DNA from: Echinometra lucunter | Lineage: Eukaryota; Echinodermata; Echinoidea; Camarodonta; Echinometridae | Assembly: GCA_029962745.1 (NCBI GenBank) | Contig: CM057157.1 | Location: forward strand, 30,234,719-30,298,718 | Direction of reading: 5' to 3' | Length of the DNA stretch: 64,000 nt | Shown: piece by piece, positions 49,995-58,800 of the stretch | Numbering within the stretch: the stretch's first letter is position 1 | Layout: every line of letters starts with the position of its first letter | The notes under the pieces: generated by a model | What the model saw: the letters and a program-made list of their open reading frames with translations, nothing else | Told to the model about the DNA's origin: nothing | Database searches by the model: none | Program-made: the position numbers and the translations under genes

Positions 49995-50661
49995 CTGCGG
50001 TGTTTTGTGTAAAAATGAATGCGATATGAGGCGCCATAAATGAATATAACCCCCCTCCAAAAACAAAACAAAACAAACAAAAACAACACCGAGGCAAGAG
50101 GCACATTTTTGCCTCCCGAGGCAAAAAGGTGTGGACCAATAAAATTCTTAGATTAAAGGGCAAAATAATTATGACGCTATGAGTTTTCTTTTATTTGAGT
50201 GTTGACAGGCCTAGTTTTGGTTTTTCATGACAGTAATCCATAACAACTCAATATATAAAATTATACCTCTTGATTTTTGTCTGCATAATTTTTGGCAAAA
50301 CTCTATTTTATTCCTATTGCAAAAAAAAAACAACAAACAAACAAACAAAAAACCACGGGGTTTGCCGCGCGGGTTTAATTTCCACTAAATATCTAAATGA
50401 GCTTTAACGATCAAGTGACTATAATTGTCCTGATTATAAATTTCAAGATCTGCTAAAAGACTAACCAAGTAATCCTAGTCCATGCGATGTCTTTCCTCTG
50501 CAATCTGCATCCAGTAATACCTTAGCTTCCAATTCGGCAGAACTTGCCCTCAATCCAGCCAGCTCTATACACTTCTTAATAAACTTGTTCACATTGTCTA
50601 GCTTTACAAACACCTTGCCTTCCGTTGCATTGCTTTCTGAGATACTAGCCCTGGCAGCCAT
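40219..50661 (-). CDS. LDH2/MDH2-family NAD(P)-dependent oxidoreductase (YjmC/sulfolactate dehydrogenase-like), 8 exons
   Basis: The joined exons give 1122 nt and 373 residues, close to the family's usual 340-370. In order: VFVKLDNVNKFIKKC at the N terminus, the active-site region ADCRGKTSHGLGLL (SHG), VDGDGCLGAVVG, the cofactor-loop motif KGSNHLGSLGWYSM, RVLGTNPICLAAPG, a GHKGFGLLLLVEVL helix, and GQTFIAIDPTHFGEGF near the end. These are diagnostic of the malate/L-lactate dehydrogenase type-2 family, which reduces or oxidises 2-hydroxy/2-oxo acids (malate, lactate, ureidoglycolate, sulfolactate) and is unrelated in fold to classical LDH. The substrate cannot be told from sequence. The start is the ATG at 50661; in-frame ATGs upstream (50688, 50763) could add 9-34 residues. 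The gene is repeat-rich in its introns and diverges from the guanylyl cyclase gene. Confidence 0.88.
41030..41110 (+). mobile_element. Retrotransposon 3'-end fragment with (AAATA)n tail
   Basis: CAGTTCTGTAACTAACAATG and TGTGTAAATAAAACTGCAAT, then AAATAAATC repeats. The same order occurs at 60005-60070. A shared terminus plus short-repeat tail suggests an RTE- or CR1-type 3' end. Confidence 0.5.
41604..41699 (-). CDS. LDH2-family oxidoreductase exon 7
   Basis: Acceptor TACAG|GGTCA, donor CCC|GTAAGT, phase 0/0. Encodes 32 residues starting GQTFIAIDPTHFGEGF, the family's C-terminal landmark. Confidence 0.9.
42071..42314. mobile_element. MITE with CTACACTCT ends
   Basis: CTACACTCTGATTTCTGAAG is mirrored by CTACGGAGTCAAATTTGACT-type sequence ending AGAGTGTAG. 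The arms share GTCAAATTTGACTCGGAAT. TA within the ends suggests a Tc1/mariner-type TA target. Confidence 0.6.
42829..42956 (-). CDS. LDH2-family oxidoreductase exon 6
   Basis: Acceptor TCTCAG|GGGGT, donor TTC|GTGAGT, phase 1 in and 0 out. Encodes GHKGFGLLLLVEVLTSVLAG and the FPSDIGGKDTKSGVFLGKDF stretch. A GA microsatellite abuts the acceptor side, extending the pyrimidine tract in the sense strand. Confidence 0.9.
42961..43060 (+). repeat. GA microsatellite next to an exon
   Basis: About 100 bp of GAGAGA starting 4 bp outside exon 6 of the oxidoreductase, followed by poly-G at 43070-43084. Confidence 0.9.
43770..43911 (-). CDS. LDH2-family oxidoreductase exon 5
   Basis: Acceptor CTTCAG|GTTCA, donor ACCG|GTAAGA, phase 0 in and 1 out. 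Encodes VPEGWGVDENGQPTVD and ALMPLGG, the family's conserved P-x-GW-x-D-x-x-G segment. Confidence 0.9.
44761..45206. mobile_element. Foldback element of TTCGTTAATCCGAAGG arms, copy 1
   Basis: Begins TTACAGTTCGTTAATCCGAA and ends TAACGAACATCACCC. The left half consists of GGTTCGTTAATCCGAA units and the right half of their complement, with the turn near 44940. Flanks CTTTGGTTGG (left) and ACTTTGGTTTGG (right) are a near-perfect direct repeat, so a target-site duplication of about 10 bp is likely. No coding capacity. Confidence 0.75.
45974..46225. mobile_element. MITE with GGGGCGCCAAGTGTTAA inverted ends
   Basis: GGGGCGCCAAGTGTTAA is perfectly mirrored by TTAACACTTGGCGCCCC with an AT-repeat flank. 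A second inner inverted pair (ACATTTTGTGACAAAATT / AATTTTGTCACAAAATG) continues the fold. About 250 bp. Confidence 0.75.
46256..46408 (-). CDS. LDH2-family oxidoreductase exon 4
   Basis: Acceptor TATCAG|GGACT, donor AAAG|GTTAGT, phase 0/0. Encodes 51 residues including FSNTWPASVVPG and RVLGTNPICLAAPG, typical of the family's central sheet. Confidence 0.9.
46748..46809 (-). CDS. LDH2-family oxidoreductase exon 3
   Basis: Acceptor ATCAG|GTTCA, donor GATT|GTAAGT, phase 1 in and 0 out. A 62-nt exon encoding GSNHLGSLGWYSMQACGQGM, which contains the conserved SNHxG histidine. Confidence 0.9.
47180..47350 (-). pseudogene. Non-LTR retrotransposon fragment, minus strand
   Basis: Read on the minus strand, a stretch gives FLYRGSVLYNALPLKLRQLG followed by SLFMNTL. 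This matches the WNxLPxxLR...SLxxFKxxL pattern at the C terminus of non-LTR reverse transcriptase ORFs. Short and isolated; class unresolved. Confidence 0.5.
48071..48378. mobile_element. Foldback element of TTCGTTATTCCGAAGG arms, copy 2
   Basis: Same termini (TTACAGTTCG and ATCACCC) and unit family as 44761-45206, with arms turning near 48310. It is flanked by perfect AAGAAAATGG direct repeats at 48061-48070 and 48379-48388, a 10-bp target-site duplication that defines both ends exactly. Confidence 0.82.
48859..49044 (-). CDS. LDH2-family oxidoreductase exon 2
   Basis: Acceptor TTCCAG|ATATG, donor AAAG|GTATGT, phase 1/1. Encodes DMILTNISAGTIVDSEP through WVDGDGCLGAVVG and the AIEKAASNGIGCVTAK helix-strand before the cofactor loop. 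Confidence 0.9.
49253..49517. mobile_element. MITE with TACACTCTAAAAAATATTG ends
   Basis: TACACTCTAAAAAATATTG is mirrored by CAATATTTTTTACAGTGTA, and internal TTGGGCA/TGCCCAA phrases repeat. TA ends suggest Tc1/mariner-type mobilisation. In oxidoreductase intron 1. Confidence 0.65.
49903..49993 (+). repeat. AAT microsatellite
   Basis: About 30 perfect AAT units in oxidoreductase intron 1; it creates poly-Asn, poly-Ile and poly-Tyr frames that are not genes. Adjacent AGGCTTGCTCAGATAAA resembles the end of the 31165-31570 element. Confidence 0.95.
50466..50661 (-). CDS. LDH2-family oxidoreductase exon 1
   Basis: Starts ATG at 50661, with donor CTTG|GTTAGT, phase 1. Encodes residues 1-65 through the active-site motif RGKTSHGLGLL. 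Confidence 0.82.
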
Positions 50662-51081
50662 TCTGATTTTAATAATCCGTACTTGTATCATGCGTGTAAA
50701 TGACAAATATGCATTATGCGTTTCCGAAGGTCTTAAAGTGATGTGGATTCTGTTTGCATGCATAACCTTTGTTAACGTACTTTGGACTTATCCTCTCCGG
50801 AAGTCTGTTATTATAGGTCCAAATGGCCTTTTTTGAAACTTTCTTTGGAATGGTTGTTAAAAAAATCACTGGACTTGAAATTATGTTGAAATATCTTTCC
50901 AGTGTAAATCGCGAAAATATTGTCAGCATCATTAGCGCCTTTGATATAGATAAATTAGTACTCTGCCAATGCTCGGATCAGACTGGATTAGATGTGCCAC
51001 ATTTAATTTCCACCAACGTCTGTCAAAAATTGACTGAAGATCTGACAATATTATTCTCAAAGTGTCCTCCTACGTCCTCCA

Positions 51082-51408
51082 CACTGGCGTAGCTAAAGGG
51101 AGGGGGCACAAGGGGGCCATGCCCCCCCCCCCGTTGATTGACGAGCCAAAAAATAAATAAATAAAGAATAAAAGAATAATAAAGAAAACTTTCATCGAGT
51201 CTACTTCACATAACTTACCCTACCCCTACAATGCGAAATGAAAGTAAAACGTAAATATGCCACTTCTCATAATAAGTTACCCCTAAAAAGGAATGTCATT
51301 TTCATGAACGAATTTTCGAAAATCTCCCTACAGTGGGAGGGGGATACCCTCCTAAACCCTCCTTCGCCTTGCCCCCCCCCCTGTTGAAAATTTCTGGCTA
51401 CGCCAGTG
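51082..51408. mobile_element. hAT-like MITE with 8-bp target-site duplication
   Basis: CACTGGCGTAGC and GCTACGCCAGTG are perfect 12-bp inverted ends. GTCCTCCA occurs directly at both flanks (51074-51081 and 51409-51416), an 8-bp duplication typical of hAT elements. The interior is C-rich/G-rich and non-coding. Confidence 0.75.
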
Positions 51409-52176
51409 GTCCTCCACTAGCCTTTGACTATTAAAACGTTAAACATGACTTGTGATGTATTGACCAGGGGTGTATTAGATGAATGTGATCAAAGACGTTT
51501 TAAATATATATGTGATATTAATTACTTGGGCATTCTTAGCATTTTGAATCTTTAATCACTTGTATCAGATCACGGTGGCCAAGAATATTGCCATGATAAT
51601 GATCAAAGACGTTGGCAGAACACAGAACGAAATCATCGTGAGTACATGTCTTCATTACTTGAATTTTCAAGGGCGAATAATAGGGGCGATGTGGAATGAG
51701 TGTCAAGAGATCCGGACCACATTTTGTTTTTTTGTCACAAAGGGGCTCTTTTTTTCTTATCATTTTTTTTTTTAGTCCCACTATTCTTTGTTCTAGATAA
51801 TACCCCCTTTTAATGTTACTCTCTGTTTTTTGTGTTTTTTTTTTTAAATCGGACTTCCCCTTTACCGAATTCTCAAAGCCTTCCTACACGGTCGCTAAAA
51901 AGTGATTGCAGGTGGGAAGATGACATGAAAAGGGCGAATTCAAATCAGTTTGACTGAAGTGGATTAAAGTTTTCGTCGTCATTCGAAACAATATATATCA
52001 AGTTGTCAATTTCTTCGGATGGTTTTTTTTTTCCAACACCATTATCATTATTCTTCTGGAAAACCGAATGCTTCCCTCCTTGATTTATCCCAAGCCTGTC
52101 TTATATCATTAAGCCTTCATGGTTGACGTAATACTGCCTATTGTGACGTTGTGAAGACCCTCAACGCCTAGCTCAA

Positions 52177-52314
52177 CCAATCATCCAGAATGCGCATACC
52201 GATATCCATAGTAACGCTTCACCGATCATTGTGAATAATGTGCTTGCGTGAACAATAGACTACGCGCAATGTGAAGCTCAATGCGCAGACGATATACTCG
52301 ACTCGTTTATAAAT
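52177..52314 (+). promoter_or_regulatory. Candidate core promoter of the guanylyl cyclase gene
   Basis: CCAAT at 52177-52181 and TATAAAT at 52308-52314, about 130 bp apart and 270 bp before the start codon, in an otherwise GC-moderate, repeat-free stretch with several GCGCA motifs. Plausible, unproven. Confidence 0.4.
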
Positions 52315-52583
52315 GTGTCTTTTGTTCAGTTCATTGAATGCTACATCTGTGTGCTACATACACATACTCGGTTGTGTTAAGTTCCCATGACACCGCGCAT
52401 TATTTCAATGCGCGTAATAATTTCCTTTCTCTAAATCACAAAGCAACAAAATACAGTGGTAATTAACTGAAGCCAGCCGTGGATGCCAGGGTTAAACATA
52501 AACATTAGAGGGATCGGACTAGAATAAAAATAAGACATTTCAATTGCATCCGTCAAAAACACTAGTAAACCCGGACGTGCATC

Positions 52584-52818
52584 ATGGCACGACTCCTGTT
52601 CCTAATCATGGTCGCCTTTACGATCACGATGGTGACCGCGAGACTGGACTTCAATCCAACAATCATCAACGAAGATCGAGGAAGAACGAAGATTCTTATC
52701 GGACTGCTGGCAGAATGGACAACCGCAGAGGGCAACCAAGGCGTACGTGGGTTTCCTGCTGTCGGTGCTTTACCTTTAGCAATATCACTGGCCAACCAAG
52801 ATTGTAACATCCTAGATG
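52584..52818 (+). CDS. Guanylyl cyclase exon 1: signal peptide and first ligand-domain strand
   Basis: ATG in the context ATCATGGCA; no in-frame ATG seen directly upstream. Encodes residues 1-78: signal peptide, then TKILIGLLAEWTTAEGNQG and AISLANQDCNI. Donor GATG|GTAAGC, phase 1. Confidence 0.9.
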
Positions 52819-55800
52819 GTAAGCCCATAATTTTCCATTTTCATTTTCTTTCTCTTATTTTAAGACAGTCTGTCAAGGAACTGTCTATAGCTTAGACCTA
52901 GTTCAAGTTGGAAAAAAAAAACAGTTGATTTCTTATGTAGGACGTGATGTTGTGTGCCCTAAAGCTTCCTCTTCTCTTCTTGGTTGGTCTACTTCTCAAC
53001 GTCCCATCAGGAACCAAACGAGAAGGAAAGGGGTGTGCGCACTTCTGGTTATTTACCCCTTGTTGCTTGAATCTTTGGTAGATCCTGCCGAAGAGGTTGC
53101 TTGTAATTTAATTCACTTTTTCAAAACTATTTCACGAAAATAAAAATCAAAGAGAATAGGTCCATAACATAATCATGTTTGAAATATTTAGTGTTCATTT
53201 TTAAAAAGATTTTGAAAATAGATCTAGATCTGCTGGAACTGCATGCAAGGTATTTGATTCAACCCCCCCCCCCCCCCCCCCCCCTTGATAATGACATTTA
53301 GTTACAAGACACAATGAGGATAATTATAACGCTATTGATAGCAATGATCAATAATAATAGAAACAAAGTGATAAAGCATTTGAGCTAACCCGATCTAACG
53401 CGGTCCCTTCCAACCAGGGGCGGCGCCATGGTATTTGATAAGGGGCAAGAAGACCCACAGACTTTGAGTTTATATGGTTTTAAGTGAACGGATAGGGTAT
53501 AGGCCTAGTTTGTTTGTTTCTTGTCCTCGTAGATAATTATGTTTATGTAAGCATACTTTTTTTCCTTCCAGTGTACATCTAATTAAGCGAATAGAGAACT
53601 AAGGTTTACTTATTAAGCTCTATAAATAATAGTTGCATGACCCTGCCCTCTCTTCCTCCATATATGAATGAATGAATGAGGCATAATCGTGTTTCAGGCC
53701 CCACTCAATTAATGCATGGTGAGTGGGGCTGATGCCCACATACATCATGATCGATCATCTCTCCTGACCTAACTTAGACCACAGCTAACTAGGACAGAAA
53801 TAGAAGACGACGGACTTTCACAATTTTTTGAAAAGAATGTGTTGATCGATCATCACGTTTAATCATCATCTTCTTTTAAAACTCTCTTATACATACTCGT
53901 GTTAACGGCCCCACCAAACGCGATTCAAATATGATTAATACAGCATCGGGGCTGATGAGCACAGTATATATACTCGTGTTTACGGCCCCACCAAACGGGA
54001 TCCAAACGTGATTAACACAGCAGAGGGGCTGATGCCCATCAGCCCCACTACCGTGATAATCAATTCATAATCCCGTTTGGTGGGGCCGTAAACACGAGTA
54101 TATATATNNNNNNNNNNNNNNNNNNNNNNNNNNNNNNNNNNNNNNNNNNNNNNNNNNNNNNNNNNNNNNNNNNNNNNNNNNNNNNNNNNNNNNNNNNNNN
54201 NNNNNNNNNNNNNNNNNNNNNNNNNNNNNNNNNNNNNNNNNNNNNNNNNNNNNNNNNNNNNNNNNNNNNNNNNNNNNNNNNNNNNNNNNNNNNNNNNNNN
54301 NNNNNNNNNNNNNNNNNNNNNNNNNNNNNNNNNNNNNNNNNNNNNNNNNNNNNNNNNNNNNNNNNNNNNNNNNNNNNNNNNNNNNNNNNNNNNNNNNNNN
54401 NNNNNNNNNNNNNNNNNNNNNNNNNNNNNNNNNNNNNNNNNNNNNNNNNNNNNNNNNNNNNNNNNNNNNNNNNNNNNNNNNNNNNNNNNNNNNNNNNNNN
54501 NNNNNNNNNNNNNNNNNNNNNNNNNNNNNNNNNNNNNNNNNNNNNNNNNNNNNNNNNNNNNNNNNNNNNNNNNNNNNNNNNNNNNNNNNNNNNNNNNNNN
54601 NNNNNNNCCTCCTTCTTGTTCTTCTTCCCTTACTGTTCACTTGAAAAATAATAGGGGCACTTTTCACTAGCGCCGCCCCGCCTTCCAACCTTACTGATTT
54701 GATAATCTTTATTTTTTTATTCTAAGAGTATGACGTACAATTTGAATGGGTTGACACCCATTGTGATATCAACATTGGAATGCACGCTGTAAGTGACTGG
54801 TGGAGACGGGGCTTTGCTGGTGTTATAGGACCGGGTTGCGGTTGTACCTACGAGGGTCGCCTTGCCTCTGCTCTCAATTTCCCCATGATCGACTATGTGA
54901 GTACTGCTTCTTTTTAACTTTCTTTACTAGTCCCCGATGGGTGTTGTTTAGACAAAAGGACAAACGTCAGGGCTGGATCCAAATTTTGAAAAGGGGGGGG
55001 GGGCGGTCGGCTTTTTCAGGTGTCGGTTTTTACCCGAAAAAAAAGGTCCTCAGCATTTCCACATGAATTTTACCCTGAAATTTTGCTTTTTCTGTTTGTC
55101 TTTTTTTCAAAAGGGGGGAGGGGGAACCTCGGCCAATTCGACCACCGCCTGGATCCGCCCCTTTATTACCAGTAAGAGGCATCCAAAATGTACGCCACTG
55201 CAACATAGACACATTCGTATTCTAGCATCATGTGTCATTCATTAACAGATGCATGAAAAAATTGATTTCATGTTCATCATCATGTCATTAGGATAATCAT
55301 GAAGTACATGTAACTCAAAATGAGTTCTGGACCCCATTGCATAAAACTTACCATCGATGGTAGCTTTGCCAGCAATGGTAACTTCCATGGAAACTTTGAA
55401 TTCAATTGGCTGTTGAGCAATGTTACCATAGTAGTTACCAATGATGGCAAAGTAATTCCATTAATGGTAAGTTTTATGAAACGAGGCCCATGCAAGTAAA
55501 TTTAAGTTATCAAACTGACTACAAAATTTCAATCTAAATTGTACCAGACATGTGAGAGATGGATGTCGTACTTATGGATCAAAATGTAGTGGTTTTTTTT
55601 TTCTGCAGGCTTTCCTTGAACGAGCGAGAAATTCACAACTTTCTTAAAATTTCTGGATTTATATACGTGTACAGCTTCTGAAGAAGTATACAGTCATATA
55701 GTGATTTTAAAAACCCGATGTACTGCTTATTTAAACAGTGAAGCGAGTGGAAAGCATATTTTATCCATTATTTGAACAGCTACCTCACTCAAAAACAAAA

Positions 55801-58800
55801 GTAACTCTTGGGGATTGTGTTTTCAGTTGTGCTGCTCTACAACTTTAGAACAAGCTGCCACTTCAAATAAGAAAAGCCCCATCTGTTTCATTCTTCAAAG
55901 TTTTGTTGAAGACTCACCTTTTTTCAGAAGTTTTTGATAACAGGGTTTTTTTTTTTTTAAATTGTATGTTTAAGCAATAGAATTGTTGGGAGCGCTGTTA
56001 CATCACAGCGCAGTAGAGTATATTTATATAGTAACTGCATGCGGTATATAAATTTTTCTGATTATCATTATCATTTGAACATATAAATTTCGCTCTTACC
56101 AGGTTTGTGATGAAAACCCGGTATCAGACAAATCCATCTATCCAACATTCCTAAGGACTATCCCACCTAGCATCCAAGTTGTTGAAGCTATGTTTCTCAC
56201 ACTACAGAGATATGATTGGGACAAGGTACATTATCAACTTTTCTTATTTTACCTTTATTTCCCCTTCCTTGTTCTTTCTTCTTATGGGCGTCCGTCCATT
56301 CAGTAGTTGTTGTTTTTTTGGGGGGAGGGGGTGAGCTGGGTACCCTTTTGGGGGGGGGCACACGCAACACATGCAAAGAAAAAAAAGATAGCTTGGGTGG
56401 TTTTTTGGGGGGGACATACCCTATTGTGTTATCCACCCTTAATTTTTGCTTTTTTGGCGGGGGGGGGGGGGGGGGGGGGCCCCCTGTTTCCCCCGACTGA
56501 CGCCATCTTTCTTCTTCCTAGTCTTTCCCTCTTATATTCTTTCTCATGCTGAAAATTCTTATCCATATTGCATTTCTGTGTCTGTCTCTATCATGATGTA
56601 AGTCATTCCATGTAACTTGAGAGACCAACACACTTCAGAACTAGAATTTTTTCAACTTAAATTACTCTGGTACTTCTAAAATGTAAATAATTCTTTTGCT
56701 ACTACATTTGGTCAAGCTATCATATTGCATTACTATGTTAATACTGCTATCATAAATTCACTTCACCTTCCGATTTTCATTCCTTCATTTACTTGTTTAC
56801 TGAACATGAATGGATCTGCGTCATAAATAGGATTTGAAAAAAAAAAGAAAATAAAGTCGGCATGTTGTCTTGGTGCGCGAACCGTAGATATGCCATTCGC
56901 CAGCTTGGAACTGGGGGTGGGGGTTTAATGAATACATCAAGAAACCTTAAAATCCATGATTTCTGACCAAATTTTATGTCTCTGCGAAGGTGTCGGTCGT
57001 AGTTGAAAATATCACCAAGTACCGGAACATCTTTAAAACAATGAAGGAGAAGTTTGAAGAGCGTGATTATGAGATTCTAAACGAGGAATACTACCCTGGC
57101 TTCGATCCCTGGGACTATGAAATGGCCGACCCCTTCACAGAAATTATCCAACGCACCAAAGAAACTACGAGAAGTGAGTATGGATCTTTTCCAAATCAGC
57201 ATCTACGTGTTTTGTAATCCGAAGACATTTTGAAACAAATCTTTCATGGAGACTGGTGGACACGTCAACCCAAAAGTTTTAAGGGGTGGGGGACCCAACA
57301 GGGTATGTCTCTCCAATTTTTTGTTGAAAAAAGACACATGAAAAGGGCAATAGGGTAAGTCCCCAAAAGGTTTATTTAAACCTGAGACACCTGAAAAAGA
57401 AATTGTCAGCGAATTCCTGGGTATAACCCTCCTTAAAGCTGAGGACCTTCCTGTCTGCTTGTCAGCAGATTTTGTGTGCATGTACCTCCCAAAAAAAACA
57501 ACCAAAACTAAACAAAACAACAACAAAAAGAAAAATTCTTTTTGTTTTTATTGTTTTTTGTTGTTGTTGTTGTTGCTTGTCGGCATATTTTTGGGGTGTA
57601 TGTAGCCCCTCCCCCCCCCCCCCCCCCACCAAACTATAAAACGGATTGACATTTACCCCCATGCTTTGGTTTGATGTTCGGATTCGAATCTTCGAGTTTC
57701 CACAATTTTTCTTCTTGTAAGCATGGCAAGAGGTCCTAATTGACAAGGCATTATTGGTATTTAAAGTTTTGGAATCCGCTTATCTTGATATATCATGATA
57801 GCTTGCTAAGATTAATGATATCCAAGTAGATTACAAACGCAGGTGTCATTTATGAAGATGGACAATTTGCCTTTACCTTCTCGCAACAGTTGGTTGAAAA
57901 TCATTGGTTAAAATTCTGTTTGTAAAACATATGGGGATTTTTTTGCTTAACCAAATGTTAGTAGGTTCATATTTTTTTTTACCAAACTTATGATTTATAA
58001 CCAACTTTCTGAAAGTGTATTCTTTATTAATTTTCTGTCTCGCAGCAGATGCTATAAATGTATAAACTTTCGACAGCACTGAGTCATGAAAATAGCTAAA
58101 TATAATTATTCGAAATTATATCATGTGGTTCATTCTTTTTGTAAGCAGTACTTCGTACGTGATTATATTCTTCATTGTCAAACCTATTCTAATATGAGTT
58201 CATCTGTTCTTCTCCAAATTCATTTGTAGTTTACGTGTTCCTTGGCGATGCTAGTGATCTACGTCAGTTTGCCATGTCGGCCCTGGATGATGGAATCTTA
58301 GACTCTGGGGATTATGCCATTCTTGGGGCCGTTGTCGATTTAGAAGTTAGAGACAGTCAAGATTATCACAGTCTCGATTGTAAGTACAGAAAAGAATTAC
58401 CTTCAATTTACCAAACACTGATTTTCTTTTTGTTAATACGGCATAGTTGCATTTTTGCAAATATTATTATAGATTCTCGTTCAAATTTCCAAAGTCATAA
58501 CGACAACGTACAAAATTTCAAGGTCAGAGGGAATTGTTGCTTTTCTTCCTGTATGGTCTTGGACAACAGGTACAAACCATGTAATCAAAAGCCCCCGAAA
58601 AGAGCTACGCTTTTTTTTCAAAGAAAGCGTGATTTTACATCAATCGCAACTCTGTACATAGGTCTACTGTAGAAATTTTCTGTCAAGTTTCCATCGATTA
58701 GAATCAATCGCAAATCTATGCAAAGGTCTTCTAGTAGTCTGCTAATAGTTTTGCTGAAGACTCCTCTCATATTTTATTCTCATAATTATCAGGGAAATGA

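Larger units (their letters stand above)
50662..52583. promoter_or_regulatory. Divergent intergenic region between oxidoreductase and guanylyl cyclase
   Basis: The two genes point away from each other across 1.92 kb, which must hold both promoters unless 5' UTRs are spliced. It contains a hAT-like MITE (51082-51408), poly-T tracts near 51760-51775 and 51836-51845, and a candidate promoter near 52177-52314. I see no obvious promoter on the oxidoreductase side. Confidence 0.45.
52819..54726 (+). other. Guanylyl cyclase intron 1 with assembly gap
   Basis: Contains a poly-C run at 53264-53284, GAATGAATGAAT repeats near 53664-53677, direct and inverted copies of a GGCCCCACCAAACG repeat (53901-54107) and 500 N. 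Flanking exon phases (1/1) fit without an intervening exon, although a phase-neutral exon in the gap cannot be excluded. Confidence 0.7.
54897..56102 (+). other. Guanylyl cyclase intron 2 with repeats
   Basis: Contains a G-rich inverted-repeat element (about 54968-55162, ends GGCTGGATCC and CTGGATCCGCC), a MITE (55330-55488) and a retrotransposon 3' fragment (55835-56075). Confidence 0.6.

Noticed and set aside
49698..50163. Poly-Asn, poly-Tyr and poly-Ile frames in oxidoreductase intron 1
   Set aside because: Produced by the AAT microsatellite; no homology and the wrong context for an exon.
54065..54688. A long frame on the minus strand spanning 54065-54688
   Set aside because: It consists mostly of undetermined bases across the assembly gap.
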